Shown here in pieces: positions 8,019-17,978 of a DNA stretch of 34,316 bases. The notes beneath the pieces are model-generated. The model was not told where the DNA came from. It saw only the letters and a program-made list of their open reading frames with translations, and did no database searches. This DNA comes from Acidobacteriota bacterium (GTDB lineage: Bacteria > Acidobacteriota > Thermoanaerobaculia > Thermoanaerobaculales > Thermoanaerobaculaceae): NCBI GenBank assembly GCA_003133645.1, contig PKYI01000098.1, forward strand, positions 1-34,316, written 5' to 3'. A program made the translations under genes and the position numbers. Numbering within the stretch: position 1 is the first letter of the stretch; each line of letters opens with the position of its first letter.

Positions 8019-8046
8019 GGACCCCGGATCCCGGACCCCGGTCCCC
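8019..8046. repeat. Heptad tandem array H3 (GGACCCC variants)
   Basis: Four consecutive 7-bp units read GGACCCC, GGATCCC, GGACCCC and GGTCCCC. The first three follow the A-B-A pattern seen in other arrays. The array lies five bases downstream of the mdh-like stop codon (8052, minus strand) and before its terminator. GGACCCC is the reverse complement of the GGGGTCC unit at 3229-3263, so the same family occurs here in the opposite orientation. Confidence 0.88.
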
Positions 8047-8051
8047 CGTCT

Positions 8052-9062
8052 CTACATCGTCTTCAACATCTCCTCGGCCTCCTTGCAGGTCTTGCCGACG
8101 CCGGCGACCGACTTGGTGAACGCCGCCTTCTCCTCGTCGGTGAGGTCGAGCTCGATGATCTTCTCGATGCCGTTCCGGCCGACGATGCAGGGCACGCCGA
8201 CGAACAGCCCCTTGACGCCGTACTCGCCGTCGAGCTTGGCGCACACGGGGATGATCTTGCGCTTGTCGAAGATCACCGCCTCGGCCATCTCGAGCGCCGC
8301 CCAGGCGGGCGACACGAACGCCGAGCCGAAGCCGAGCAGCCCGACGACCTCGCCGCCGGCCTTGCGGGTGCGCGCCTCGATCTTGGCCAGGGTGTCCGCG
8401 TCGAGGAACTTGCCGACCGGGATGCCGGCGATCTGGCAGGAGCTGCGCACCGGCACCATGTCGTCGCCGTGGCCGCCGAGCACCAACGCGTTGACGTTCT
8501 CCACCGACACTTTTGCTGCCTCGGCCACGAAGTAACAGTAGCGCCCGGAGTCGAGCACGCCGGCCATGCCGAACAGTTTGTTCTTCGGGGGAGCCAGGCG
8601 CTTGTCGAGGGTGAAGACGATGGCGTCGAGCGGGTTGGCGATCGAGATGATCATCGCGTCGGGGCAGTACTGCTTGATCCCCTTGGCCACCTCGAGGGTC
8701 ACCTTGAGGTTGACGGCGAGCAGCTCTTCCCGGCTGGGGAAGGTGCCATCGGGACGCGCCTTGCGCGGCACGCCGGCGGTGTTGATGACCAGCTCCGCCC
8801 CGGTCAGCGCCGAGTAGTCCTTGGACGCGACGAGCTTGATGTCGTGGCGGATGGTCGGCAGCCCCTCGGCGATGTCGAGCGTCTTGCCGATCGAGACCGA
8901 CTGCTTCTTGACCACCTCCTGCCGCTCCGGGGGATCAGCCGGGTTGGGCATCGGGGCCGGGTCCGTCAACCCCACCTCGCGCGCCAGTCCACGCTGCGCG
9001 ATCTCCTGGGCGAGCACTCCGCCGATGAAACCACCGCCGATCAGACCGATCTTCTTCAGCAT
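8052..9062 (-). CDS. Malate/lactate dehydrogenase family protein (divergent malate dehydrogenase)
   Basis: This 336-aa NAD-dependent dehydrogenase is related to the malate dehydrogenase encoded just upstream but is clearly divergent. The Rossmann motif is IGLIGGGFIGG, and TDPAP ends the second strand with an NAD-type aspartate. About 20 extra residues follow (Pro-rich, then a Lys/Gln segment). The mobile substrate loop keeps the Arg-Lys pair of malate enzymes but is about five residues longer (GVPRKARPDGTFPSREELL). IANPLDAIV and GGHGDDMVP, the latter with the catalytic histidine, are intact. An oxidoreductase of malate or a related 2-hydroxyacid is likely. ATG 9062 has GGGAGG six bases upstream. 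The gap to the upstream paralogue is 190 bp and strongly structured. Confidence 0.85.
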   Translation of the reverse strand: MLKKIGLIGGGFIGGVLAQEIAQRGLAREVGLTDPAPMPNPADPPERQEVVKKQSVSIGKTLDIAEGLPTIRHDIKLVASKDYSALTGAELVINTAGVPRKARPDGTFPSREELLAVNLKVTLEVAKGIKQYCPDAMIISIANPLDAIVFTLDKRLAPPKNKLFGMAGVLDSGRYCYFVAEAAKVSVENVNALVLGGHGDDMVPVRSSCQIAGIPVGKFLDADTLAKIEARTRKAGGEVVGLLGFGSAFVSPAWAALEMAEAVIFDKRKIIPVCAKLDGEYGVKGLFVGVPCIVGRNGIEKIIELDLTDEEKAAFTKSVAGVGKTCKEAEEMLKTM

Positions 9063-9184
9063 GATGTTCCTCCCTTCCTGGGCTGTCCGCCCTTGCCTGC
9101 CACGGGTGCGAGGCGGGGAGCGGACACCAGATCCGTCCCATCCCACGCATCGCTGAGGCTCACGCCCCCCTCTTCGCTTTCCAT

Positions 9185-9250
9185 CCTGGACCGCTCGCGG
9201 CGACGCGAGATCCCCACCGCGGCCCGCGGCCGCGCGAGGCCCGGTCCAGG
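9185..9250 (-). other. Structured intercistronic region between the two malate dehydrogenase genes
   Basis: A perfect 9-bp stem pairs 9185-9193 with 9242-9250. It encloses a second hairpin CTCGCG-gcga-CGCGAG and a GC palindrome near CCGCGG. The structure begins three bases after the stop codon of the upstream dehydrogenase (9253, minus strand). It may act as a terminator without a T-run, or as a processing and stability element separating expression of the paralogues. The remaining stretch, 9063-9184, shows no further element that I can name. Confidence 0.6.
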
Positions 9251-9252
9251 GA

Positions 9253-10200
9253 TCAAGACACCGTGCCGAGGTCGACCGGCAACTTGGCCGACTGCGCTGC
9301 CACATCGCTGGCGCTCTTGTGCAACAGCGCCTTTTCCTCGGCGGTAAGCTTCAGCTCGAACACGCCCTCCATGCCCTTGGCGCCGAGCTTGGCCGGGACG
9401 CCGACGAACACGTCCTTCAGACCAAGCTCCCCCTGCAGGTACACGGCGCAGGGCAGGATCTTCTTGCGGTCCCTGACGATGGAGTCCACCATCTCGTACA
9501 CGCCGGCGGCCGGCGCGTAGTACGCCGACCCGGTCTTCAGGAGCTTGACGATCTCGCCGCCGCCCTGGGCGGTGCGCTGCACGATCGCGTCGATGCGTTC
9601 CTTCGGCAAAAGCTCCGGCAGCGGCACACCGCTCACCGTGGTGTAGCGCGGCATCGGCACCATGCTGTCGCCGTGGCCGCCGAGCACGAGCGCGAATACG
9701 CTCTCGGTCGAGACGCCGAGTTCCATCGCGATGAACGCCCGCATCCGCGCGGTGTCGAGGATGCCGGCCATCCCGATCACGCGCTCGCGCGGGAACCCCG
9801 ACACCCGGCGCGCGACCTCGCACATCACGTCGAGCGGGTTCGTCACCATGATAATGATCGAGTCGCGCGACTTGCGCACCGCGCGCGAGACGCACTCGGC
9901 GACGACCTTGGCGTTCGCGTCCTGCAGGTCGTCGCGGCTCATCCCGGGCTTGCGCGCCAGACCGGCGGTCATGACGATGATGTCGGAACCCTCGGTGGCG
10001 TCGTAGTCGTTGGTGCCGACGAGCAGGCCGTCGTGATGCACGACCGGCGCCGCCTGGTAGAGGTCGAGCGCCTTTCCCTGCGGCACCCCGTCAACGACGT
10101 CGACGAGGACGATGTCGCCCAGATGCCCTTCGGCAAGCCGTTGGGCCGTGGTGGCGCCGACGTTGCCGGCACCGATCACCGTGATCTTGGGCTTCCTCAT
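9253..10200 (-). CDS. mdh: Malate dehydrogenase (NAD-dependent)
   Basis: This 315-aa protein has canonical LDH-like malate dehydrogenase features. The Rossmann motif is [14 protein letters not shown], and VLVDVVDG carries the NAD-specifying aspartate. The substrate loop is [13 protein letters not shown], with the arginine that selects oxaloacetate. VTNPLDVM and GGHGDSMVP, with the catalytic histidine, follow. It interconverts malate and oxaloacetate in the TCA cycle. The ATG at 10200 has AAGGGG seven bases upstream. The next gene on this strand is a second, divergent family member, so the two are probably co-expressed at least in part. A leader hairpin at 10215-10248 lies upstream. Confidence 0.96.
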   Translation of the reverse strand: MRKPKITVIGAGNVGATTAQRLAEGHLGDIVLVDVVDGVPQGKALDLYQAAPVVHHDGLLVGTNDYDATEGSDIIVMTAGLARKPGMSRDDLQDANAKVVAECVSRAVRKSRDSIIIMVTNPLDVMCEVARRVSGFPRERVIGMAGILDTARMRAFIAMELGVSTESVFALVLGGHGDSMVPMPRYTTVSGVPLPELLPKERIDAIVQRTAQGGGEIVKLLKTGSAYYAPAAGVYEMVDSIVRDRKKILPCAVYLQGELGLKDVFVGVPAKLGAKGMEGVFELKLTAEEKALLHKSASDVAAQSAKLPVDLGTVS

Positions 10201-10214
10201 CGCGATTCCCCTTC

Positions 10215-10248
10215 GTCAGGGTTCCCGGTTGCCACCAACGTTCCTGAC
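10215..10248 (-). promoter_or_regulatory. Hairpin in the mdh upstream region
   Basis: GTCAGG (10215-10220) can pair with CCTGAC (10243-10248), and GTTG with CAAC inside, giving an interrupted stem 15 bp before the mdh start codon. TGTAAT-like hexamers lie just beyond it on the minus strand. The element could be an mRNA leader stem or a dyad operator; no known consensus is recognised. Confidence 0.4.
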
Positions 10249-10394
10249 ACGGCGATTACAGTACCACCCCCTCCCGGGCAATCACAAACGCCGGCGGACG
10301 GCGAACCCTCCCCATGGTCGGCGCCCTTGGCGCGCGGCCCCGCCGTCGCGGTCGAGGTCACCCCCGCCGGGCCCGCGCCACGGCGTCCGTGCGC

Positions 10395-10423
10395 TTGAAA
10401 TGCACAAAAAAGGGGTGTATAAG
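10395..10423 (+). promoter_or_regulatory. Sigma70-type promoter of the rimP-nusA-infB operon
   Basis: TTGAAA (10395-10400) and TATAAG (10418-10423) are separated by exactly 17 bases with an A-rich spacer, in an otherwise very GC-rich divergent region. Transcription should begin near 10430. The leader before rimP is then only about 60 nt and contains an intrinsic terminator. Confidence 0.85.
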
Positions 10424-10448
10424 AGGGCGGTTGCTGCTTTCGAAGAGA

Positions 10449-10476
10449 AAGTGGGACTCCGGTCCCACTTTTTTTT
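10449..10476 (+). terminator. Leader terminator/attenuator before rimP
   Basis: The stem AAGTGGGAC / GTCCCACTT (10449-10457 with 10462-10470) has a TCCG tetraloop and is followed by an unbroken T-run ending at 10476. It has every feature of an intrinsic terminator, yet it lies between the operon promoter and its first gene, with no gene upstream on this strand. A competing small stem (CTTTC with GAAAG, just upstream) overlaps its 5' arm. The simplest reading is transcription attenuation of the operon that encodes NusA. Confidence 0.85.
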
Positions 10477-10490
10477 CGGAAGCGAAGGGG

Positions 10491-10994
10491 ATGATGACGC
10501 GTCTTTCCGATGATCTCCTGGCACGGCTGGGCCGCCTCGCCGCGAGCGAGGGGGTCGAGCTATTGGCCGCCGAGGTGGCCGGCACGGCCCGCAAGCCGGT
10601 CGTCCGCCTGCTCCTCGACCGCGCGGAGGGCGGCGTGACGCTCGCGGACTGCGAGTCGGTCTCCCGCCAGGCGAGCGTGCTCCTCGATGCGCACGACCCG
10701 TTTCCGACTGCGTTCACCCTCGAGGTATCGTCGCCTGGAATTGACCGCAAACTCTACAACGAAAAGGATTTCGCTCGATTCGAGGGATGCGCGGTGCGGG
10801 TGCGGATGTGCCCGACGTGGCCCGCGCCCCGGGTCGTCGACGGGTTCCTGGAGGGGCGCACCGACGGTGTGATCCGCGTGCGCAACCGCTCCGGGGCCAT
10901 CTGCGAGCTGCCCGAGGGCAAGGTCTTCGAGACCCGCCTCGCCCCGAACCTCGATGAGAGCCTCAAGCGAGCGAAGTCCCGGGGAAGGATGTAG
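10491..10994 (+). CDS. rimP: Ribosome maturation factor RimP
   Basis: This 167-aa protein matches RimP (YhbC/DUF150), which acts in 30S subunit maturation. The N-terminal domain contains GVELLAAEVAGTARKPVVRL and GGVTLADCESVSRQASVLLD, followed by FTLEVSSPGIDRKL, the strongest family signature (about residues 78-91). An SH3-like C-terminal domain includes GFLEGRTDGVIRVRN. It is the first gene of the operon and is followed three bases later by nusA, the usual bacterial pairing. Two adjacent ATGs (10491 and 10494) follow an AAGGGG; the second gives slightly better spacing, so the start is uncertain by one codon. Confidence 0.92.
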   Translation: MMTRLSDDLLARLGRLAASEGVELLAAEVAGTARKPVVRLLLDRAEGGVTLADCESVSRQASVLLDAHDPFPTAFTLEVSSPGIDRKLYNEKDFARFEGCAVRVRMCPTWPAPRVVDGFLEGRTDGVIRVRNRSGAICELPEGKVFETRLAPNLDESLKRAKSRGRM

Positions 10995-10997
10995 GCG

Positions 10998-12434
<1,437 letters not shown>

Positions 12435-12437
12435 AGC

Positions 12438-15224
12438 ATGCCGCAGGTGTTCCGTGTCGGCGATTTGGCCCAGCAGATGGGCGTTTCGGTCGAGGAGCTG
12501 ATCTTCAAGCTGCGCTCCATCGGCGTGGACGTCACCACTGCGGAGAACACCCTCGACCTGTCGACGGTGCGCGACATCATCACCGGACAGACGCTCGTCC
12601 GGCGCCCGCGCGAGGTAATCGTGCGTCAGGCGGTCGTGAGTACGGAGGAGCAGCGTAAGGCGCCGGCGCCGGCGGTCGAACGCTTGAAGCGCAGACGGCC
12701 GGGACGCCGAGGGGTCGGCCTCGACGAGGAGCTCCCCGACGCGGTCCCGAACCTCGCCGCGCTGGCGGTGCCGGCATCGGCCAAACACGCCGTCAGGGCG
12801 GCGGACGAGCCTGACGCCGCCGCCGCCGAGGAGACCGAGCCGGCCGTCGACACTGCGGCCGCGGCGGCTCCGGTCGAGGCCAAGGCGACCGCCGAACCGT
12901 CCCCTGAGCCGGTCGCGCCGCCGCCCGAGGAGACGCCCGCCACGCCGGTGAAGCCGGCGCGGACGGCGAAGGCCGCCAAGGCGGCCAAGACCGAACCAGC
13001 CGAGTCGGTCCCCGCCGAGACGCCCATCGAGGCCACACCGGCGCCGGCCGCTCATGCCGCCAAACCCAAGGCCACGACGGTACGCGAAACCGCCAGGCCG
13101 GCCAAGAAGGGCGCCAAGGCGCCCCTGGAGTCCCAACTCCGCGAGCTCTCGGACGACGAGGTGCGGCAGCGCATCATGGCGGCCAAGCAGGCCGCGGCTG
13201 CCAAGCCGGCCGAGAAGGCCGCCGTCCCGGCCCGCGGGAAGTCCTCCCGCAAGGCCAAGGCGGCCGCGGACGCCGACGAGATCCGCGACCTGCTCGCCAA
13301 GTTCGAGGAGTCCAAGGTCCGGGCCGCAGCCGAAGGCACGGCCGCGCCGCGGCCCCCGGTTTCGGCGGGCGGACGCGGGAGGCCGATGCACCGGCCCCGG
13401 CGCGAGCGCGGGGAAGCCCCGGCGGAGGCGCGGATCGTCACGGTGTCGTTCCGCGACGGCCTCAAGCCCGAGGGACCGGTCTACCTCTCGGAGGCGGTCA
13501 CGGTCCGGGAACTGGCCGAGAAGCTCAATGTCCTGGTCAAGGACCTCATGGCGTACCTGATCTTCAAGAAGATCCTGGTCACCGCCAATCAGGCCCTTCC
13601 TCAGGAACTTGCGGAGCAGATCTGCGAGGAGCTGGGCATCGAGGCCATGGTCGTGAGCTTCGAGGAGGAGATCGACCTCCAGCAGGAGGAAGCCGCCGAC
13701 TCGAATGTCAAACCGGAGCCCCGCCCCCCCGTCGTGACGGTGATGGGCCACGTGGACCACGGCAAGACCTCGCTGCTCGACGCCATCCGCTCGACGCGCG
13801 TGGCGGCCGGCGAGGCCGGTGGCATTACGCAGCACATCGGCGCGTCGCGAATCGTCCACAAGGATAAGCCGGTCGTGTTCATCGACACCCCGGGCCACGC
13901 GGCGTTCACGCAGATGCGCGCCCGCGGCGCCAAGGTCACCGACATCGTCGTGCTGGTGGTGGCGGCCGACGACGGTGTCATGCCGCAGACGGTCGAGGCG
14001 ATCAACCACGCCCGCGCCGCCCACGTGCCTCTGATCGTGGCGATCAACAAGATCGACAAGGCCAACGCCAACCCGGAGCGCGTCAAACAGGAACTCGCCC
14101 AGCACGAGGTTCTCCTCGAGGGATGGGGCGGCGAGACCCCGGTGGTGCAGGTGTCGGCCACCAAGGCCCAGGGCATCGACGAACTCCTCGAGGTGATCCT
14201 CCTGGTTGCCGAGATGGCCGACATCAAGGCCGTACGCGAGGGGCCGGCCCGCGGCACCGTGCTCGAGGCCCGCAAGGAGCGCGGCCGCGGCGTGGTGGCC
14301 ACCGTCCTGGTCCAGCAGGGCACGCTGTCGCAGGGCGATTGCTTCTTCGCCGGCTCGACCTACGGCCGCGTGCGCGCGATGCTCGACACCGGCCGCAAGC
14401 CTGTTCGCATGGCCAGGCCGTCCGAGGCGGTCGAGATCATGGGCCTCGACGCCATTCCCGAGGCCGGCGATACCTTCCAGGTCGTCGAGGACGAGTCGCG
14501 GGCGCGCGACGTCGCCGGCCACCGTCAGGCCAAGCAGCGCGAGGAGCAGATGGCCAGCAACCGCAAGGTCACCCTCGAAGGCCTGATGGACAAGATCAAG
14601 GCCGACGAGGTCAAGGCGCTCAACCTCGTGCTCAAGGCCGACGTGCAGGGGTCGGTCGAAGTGCTGCGCGACACGCTCGCCAAGCTCTCCACCGACGAGG
14701 TGGCGATCAACGTCATCCACGCGTCGGCCGGCGCGATCACCGCCAACGACATCCTGCTCGCGTCCGCGTCCCAGGCGATCGTCATCGGCTTCAACGTGCG
14801 CCCCGAGCGCTCGGCCAAGGAACTGGCGGAGCGCGAGAAGGTGGACGTCCGCCTCTACTCGGTCATCTACCACCTCACCGACGAGCTGCAGAAGGCGATG
14901 CTGGGGATGCTCAAGCCGACGTTCAAGGAGGAGGAGCTCGGCCGGGCCGAGGTCCGCGAGGTGTTCAAGGTCTCCAAGGTGGGAACCATCGCCGGCTGCA
15001 TGGTGCTCGAGGGAACGATCCTGCGGACCGCCAAGGCCCGCCTGTTGCGCGACAACGTCCTGATCTGGGAGGGCAACCTCACCTCGCTCAAGCGGTTCAA
15101 GGACGACGCCTCCGAGGTCAAGAATGGCTTCGAGTGCGGTATCGGTCTCGAGAAGTACCACGACATCAAGCAGGGCGACGTCATCGAGGCCTACCGCACC
15201 GTGGAAGTGGCGCGCGAGGCGTGA
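12438..15224 (+). CDS. infB: Translation initiation factor IF-2
   Basis: The 928-aa GTPase delivers initiator fMet-tRNA to the 30S subunit. A short IF2_N domain ([20 protein letters not shown]) is followed by a long Ala/Pro/Lys/Glu linker (about residues 75-330). A second IF2_N domain ([20 protein letters not shown]) comes next, then the G domain with G1 GHVDHGKT at 437-444, DTPGHAAF and NKID, and C-terminal domains II-IV. The linker is long and low in complexity, as is usual in high-GC bacteria. The start ATG lies three bases after the nusA stop, with GAGGAG before it. The large open frame on the opposite strand here is a compositional shadow. Confidence 0.97.
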   Translation: MPQVFRVGDLAQQMGVSVEELIFKLRSIGVDVTTAENTLDLSTVRDIITGQTLVRRPREVIVRQAVVSTEEQRKAPAPAVERLKRRRPGRRGVGLDEELPDAVPNLAALAVPASAKHAVRAADEPDAAAAEETEPAVDTAAAAAPVEAKATAEPSPEPVAPPPEETPATPVKPARTAKAAKAAKTEPAESVPAETPIEATPAPAAHAAKPKATTVRETARPAKKGAKAPLESQLRELSDDEVRQRIMAAKQAAAAKPAEKAAVPARGKSSRKAKAAADADEIRDLLAKFEESKVRAAAEGTAAPRPPVSAGGRGRPMHRPRRERGEAPAEARIVTVSFRDGLKPEGPVYLSEAVTVRELAEKLNVLVKDLMAYLIFKKILVTANQALPQELAEQICEELGIEAMVVSFEEEIDLQQEEAADSNVKPEPRPPVVTVMGHVDHGKTSLLDAIRSTRVAAGEAGGITQHIGASRIVHKDKPVVFIDTPGHAAFTQMRARGAKVTDIVVLVVAADDGVMPQTVEAINHARAAHVPLIVAINKIDKANANPERVKQELAQHEVLLEGWGGETPVVQVSATKAQGIDELLEVILLVAEMADIKAVREGPARGTVLEARKERGRGVVATVLVQQGTLSQGDCFFAGSTYGRVRAMLDTGRKPVRMARPSEAVEIMGLDAIPEAGDTFQVVEDESRARDVAGHRQAKQREEQMASNRKVTLEGLMDKIKADEVKALNLVLKADVQGSVEVLRDTLAKLSTDEVAINVIHASAGAITANDILLASASQAIVIGFNVRPERSAKELAEREKVDVRLYSVIYHLTDELQKAMLGMLKPTFKEEELGRAEVREVFKVSKVGTIAGCMVLEGTILRTAKARLLRDNVLIWEGNLTSLKRFKDDASEVKNGFECGIGLEKYHDIKQGDVIEAYRTVEVAREA

Positions 15225-15233
15225 TCGTGAACA

Positions 15234-15250
15234 CAGTCAACTCTTGACTG
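15234..15250. repeat. Small palindrome between infB and ylxP, with two heptad-like units
   Basis: CAGTCAA, CTC and TTGACTG form a perfect 7-bp hairpin with a three-base loop in the 42-bp gap between infB and ylxP. Read as heptads, it contains GTCAACT and CTTGACT, close to the CTTNACT unit seen on the minus strand of array H1. It could be a remnant of that family, a processing hairpin, or chance. Confidence 0.45.
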
Positions 15251-15266
15251 ACGAGGGTCCGGTCCG

Positions 15267-15575
15267 ATGGAGTCTCGCTCGCCGCTGTTCGTCGCCGTCG
15301 CCCAGGTGGAGCTGCACCTGCCCGGGGCGCGGTCGCTCAAGGACAAGCGCCAGGATGTGCGGTCGCTCGTCGAGCGGATGCGGCACCGCCTGGCGGTGCT
15401 GGTCGTCGAGAGCGACCACCAGGAGCTGCACCAGCGCGCGGGGCTGGCGATCAGCGCGTTCGCGACCGACGCCGAGGCGGCGCGCGGCACCGTCGTGCGC
15501 GCCCTCGACCTGGTAAACGAGAATTTTCCGGGTGTCGTGCTCGACGAGCGAGTCGACGTCGTCCAGGTGCGGTAG
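15267..15575 (+). CDS. ylxP: DUF503/YlxP family protein
   Basis: This 102-aa protein matches YlxP (DUF503), a small alpha/beta protein found in the nusA-infB-rbfA operon of many bacteria. Family landmarks are VAQVELHLPGARSLKDKRQDVRSLVERMRHR in two parts, with SLKDKR as the core, and a C-terminal DERVDVVQV. Proteins of this family have been linked to ribosome assembly or 30S-related steps, though the biochemical role is unsettled. The ATG has GAGGG about nine bases upstream. rbfA follows ten bases later. Confidence 0.88.
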   Translation: MESRSPLFVAVAQVELHLPGARSLKDKRQDVRSLVERMRHRLAVLVVESDHQELHQRAGLAISAFATDAEAARGTVVRALDLVNENFPGVVLDERVDVVQVR

Positions 15576-15585
15576 GAGGTGAATC

Positions 15586-16008
15586 GTGCGTGACGCCCTC
15601 GTGCGCCGCGAACGGCTGAAGAATGCCATGCGGGAGGTGCTCTCGGAGCTCTTGCTCACCCAGATCAAGGACCCGCGCCTGTCCGGCGTCGTAATCTCCG
15701 CGGTTGAGCTCTCCGGCGACCTGAAGCTGGCCCGCGCCTTCTTCTCGGTCTTCGGCGACGACGAGCGGGTGCGCCAGGCCGCGGACGGCCTGGTCCAGGC
15801 GCGCGGCTTCCTTCGCCACGAGAGCGCAAAGCGGCTGCGGATGCACAACCCGCCGGACCTCGAGTTCAAGCGCGACCTGGGTTTCGAGCGCGCCGACCGC
15901 ATCGCCCGCGTGCTCGACGAGATCGCCGCCACCAGGCCGAGGACGGACGATGACGAGGCCGGCGACCAGGAGCCGAGGGCCGAGGCCAGGGAAGACGGCG
16001 ATGCCTGA
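15586..16008 (+). CDS. rbfA: Ribosome-binding factor A
   Basis: This 140-aa protein is RbfA, a KH-fold factor needed for 16S rRNA 5'-end processing and 30S maturation. Signatures are LLLTQIKDPRLSGVVISAVELS, read as its KDPRL core, then RHESAKRLRMHNPPDLEFKRD, whose KRLRM/PxLxF pattern is typical, and ERADRIARVLDEI. It starts at GTG with GGAGGTGAATC before it. An acidic tail of about 20 residues (EDGDA end) extends past the usual domain. Its 3' end overlaps the nrnA start by eight bases. Confidence 0.94.
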   Translation: MRDALVRRERLKNAMREVLSELLLTQIKDPRLSGVVISAVELSGDLKLARAFFSVFGDDERVRQAADGLVQARGFLRHESAKRLRMHNPPDLEFKRDLGFERADRIARVLDEIAATRPRTDDDEAGDQEPRAEAREDGDA

Positions 16009-16984
16009 CCCCACCCGCGACACGGGCGCCGCATTCGCGCGGCTGAAGCGTGCCAAGCGGGTGCTGATCACCTCGCACAGCGCGCCCGACGGCGACGCGC
16101 TGGGCTCCGAACTCGGGTTCGCCGAGGTCGCCCGTGCGCTGGGCGTCGCGGCCACGATCGTGAACCGCGACCCGCACCCCGCGTCGCTCGCGTTCCTCCC
16201 CGGCCTCGAAACGATCCGGGTCCAAAACGAACTGCCCGCCGGGTTCGAGCGCGATTTCGACCTCGGGGTCCTCCTCGAGTGCCCCGATCTCGACCGTCCC
16301 GCCCTGGCGGGACTCGACCGGATGCCGCTGCTCAACATCGACCACCACCTCGAGAACGCCCTCTACGGCGAGGTCAACGTCGTGGACGAGGACGCCCCCG
16401 CGGTGGGCGAGATGGTGCTGGCGATGGCCGAGAAGGCCGGTATCGCGGTGACGGGGAGCATGGCGACCAACTTGTATGCGGCGCTCGTCACCGACACCGG
16501 CGACTTCCGCTACTCGAACGCCACGCCCAGGGCGTTCGAGGCTGCCGCCAGGCTGGTCGCTGCCGGTGCGAAGCCGGACGAGATCGCCGAGGCGCTCTGG
16601 GAACACAATCCCGCTCGGGTCGTGCGCCTGACCGCCGAGGTGCTTGCCACGCTCGAGCTGCTGGCCGGCGGGCGGCTGGCGGTCATCGCCTGCGACCGCG
16701 CAATGCTGGCGCGGGCGGGCGCCCGGCCGGAAGACACGGAGAACCTCGTCAACATCCCGCGCGCCATCGACGGCGTGCGCGTCGCCGTCTTCCTCAAGGC
16801 CCTGTCCGACGGCGCCGTACGCGTCTCGCTCCGCTCGCGTGGCGACGTCGATGTCCAATCGGTGGCCCGGACGTTCGGCGGCGGCGGCCACCGCAACGCC
16901 GCCGGCTGCACCATCGAGGGCAGCTTCGCCGAGGCAAAGCGCGCGCTGCTCGCCGCCGCCCTCCCCGTCGTGGAGTCCTCATGA
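16001..16984 (+). CDS. nrnA: DHH/DHHA1 family phosphoesterase (NrnA-like oligoribonuclease/pAp phosphatase)
   Basis: This 327-aa protein has the RecJ-like DHH phosphoesterase fold. Motif I reads SHSAPDGDALGS (His26, Asp30, Asp32), the DHH motif is Asp114-His115-His116 in LLNIDHHLEN, and TDTGDFRYSN follows. The C-terminal DHHA1 domain carries GGGGHRNAAG for substrate binding. NrnA-type enzymes degrade 2-5-nt RNA fragments and dephosphorylate pAp, finishing RNA decay. Its place between rbfA and truB is common in bacteria that lack Orn, and it fits with pnp downstream. The ATG lies within the end of rbfA and has GGGAAG upstream. Its stop overlaps the truB start in an ATGA. Confidence 0.92.
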   Translation: MPDPTRDTGAAFARLKRAKRVLITSHSAPDGDALGSELGFAEVARALGVAATIVNRDPHPASLAFLPGLETIRVQNELPAGFERDFDLGVLLECPDLDRPALAGLDRMPLLNIDHHLENALYGEVNVVDEDAPAVGEMVLAMAEKAGIAVTGSMATNLYAALVTDTGDFRYSNATPRAFEAAARLVAAGAKPDEIAEALWEHNPARVVRLTAEVLATLELLAGGRLAVIACDRAMLARAGARPEDTENLVNIPRAIDGVRVAVFLKALSDGAVRVSLRSRGDVDVQSVARTFGGGGHRNAAGCTIEGSFAEAKRALLAAALPVVESS

Positions 16985-17922
16985 GCTTTCCGCGCAGCGG
17001 GTTCCTCCTCGTGGACAAGCCGGTCGGGCCGACCTCCCACGACGTCGTGCAGGCGGCACGCCGGGCGCTCAAGGAGCGCCGCATTGGTCACACGGGCACT
17101 CTCGACCCGGCTGCCACCGGCCTGTTGCTCCTGTGCATCGGCAAGGCCACGCGGCTGCAGCAGTACCTCCTCGCCTGGGAGAAGACCTATCACGGGGAGA
17201 TCCGCCTCGGGTGGGGCACGACAACCTACGACGGCGAGGGTGAGCCGCTCGCCGAGGCGAGGCCCGTGCCCGAGCTCTCTGAGAGCGTGATCGCCGGCCT
17301 TGCCGCGCGCTTTTCGGGCGAGTTCGAGCAGCTCCCGCCTCCCTACTCCGCCAAGAAGACCGGCGGGCGGAAGTTCTACGAGCTGGCGCGCGCTGGGGAA
17401 GAGGTTCCGCTGCAGCCCAAGCGGGTGACGGTGCAGAGCATGGCGCTGACGGTCGTGGGGCCGGACCGCGTCGGCTTTGCGGTGACGTGCTCCTCCGGCA
17501 CCTACCTGCGCTCCCTCGCGCACGACATCGGCGAGACGCTCGGTTGCGGCGGCCATCTCGCCTCCCTGCGGCGCGTTCGCATCGGCCCGTGGCTCGTCGA
17601 GGATGCGGTGAGCGCTGAGACGCTCGCCAACCGTCCGCAGGAGGTCCAGGCCGGGGCGTTCGTCTCCCTCGCGTCCGCCATCCTGCCGTTTCCGGAGGTG
17701 ACCCTCAACCCGACCGCAATGGACCACTTCATGCACGGCCAGGAAGTTGCGGTGCGCGAAGCGGATGGCAACTACGTTCCCGGCTCGCCGGTGGCGGTGC
17801 GCGACCGTTCCGGGGACCTCGTGGGGGTGGGCGTCGCCCTTGCGTTCCTCGCCCGCGCCCGCACCGTCAACGTGGCCCCGCGCATGGTGCTTGCGGACGT
17901 TGAGGCCCCGGCAAAAACGTGA
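16981..17922 (+). CDS. truB: tRNA pseudouridine(55) synthase TruB
   Basis: The 313-aa enzyme modifies U55 in the T-loop of tRNAs. The N-terminus GFLLVDKPVGPTSHDVV and the catalytic motif HTGTLDPAATGLL (catalytic Asp42) are definitive. LPPPYSAKKTGGRKFYELAR and CSSGTYLRSLAHDIG follow in the expected order. A C-terminal PUA-like segment ends the protein. The ATG overlaps the nrnA stop (ATGA), showing tight coupling. The last codons carry the -35 of the rpsO promoter, and the -10 lies directly after the stop. Confidence 0.96.
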   Translation: MSFPRSGFLLVDKPVGPTSHDVVQAARRALKERRIGHTGTLDPAATGLLLLCIGKATRLQQYLLAWEKTYHGEIRLGWGTTTYDGEGEPLAEARPVPELSESVIAGLAARFSGEFEQLPPPYSAKKTGGRKFYELARAGEEVPLQPKRVTVQSMALTVVGPDRVGFAVTCSSGTYLRSLAHDIGETLGCGGHLASLRRVRIGPWLVEDAVSAETLANRPQEVQAGAFVSLASAILPFPEVTLNPTAMDHFMHGQEVAVREADGNYVPGSPVAVRDRSGDLVGVGVALAFLARARTVNVAPRMVLADVEAPAKT

Positions 17923-17928
17923 TATAGT
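17900..17928 (+). promoter_or_regulatory. Internal promoter for rpsO-pnp
   Basis: TTGAGG (17900-17905) and TATAGT (17923-17928) are separated by exactly 17 bases. The -10 begins one base after the truB stop codon (17920-17922). An rpsO promoter inside or after truB is also known in enterobacteria, so this would let S15 and PNPase be made independently of the long upstream operon. Confidence 0.78.
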
Positions 17929-17930
17929 GA

Positions 17931-17956
17931 CAAGCCTCCTCGCCACCGGGGGCTTG
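17931..17956 (+). promoter_or_regulatory. Stem-loop in the rpsO upstream region
   Basis: CAAGCC (17931-17936) pairs with GGCTTG (17951-17956), with two further possible C-G pairs inside, 22 bases before the rpsO start codon. S15 represses its own mRNA through leader structures in several bacteria. Whether this stem serves that purpose is inference, and transcripts from the promoter at 17900-17928 would start within its 5' arm. Confidence 0.4.
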
Positions 17957-17978
17957 ACGTGGAGATGTGGAGCGGACG

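Noticed and set aside
9056-9184. 42-codon minus-strand ORF in the mdh spacer whose stop overlaps the second dehydrogenase start
   Set aside because: The overlap (ATGCTGA) is suggestive of a leader peptide, but there is no Shine-Dalgarno, the composition is ordinary, and part of it lies in the structured region. Kept only as a note.
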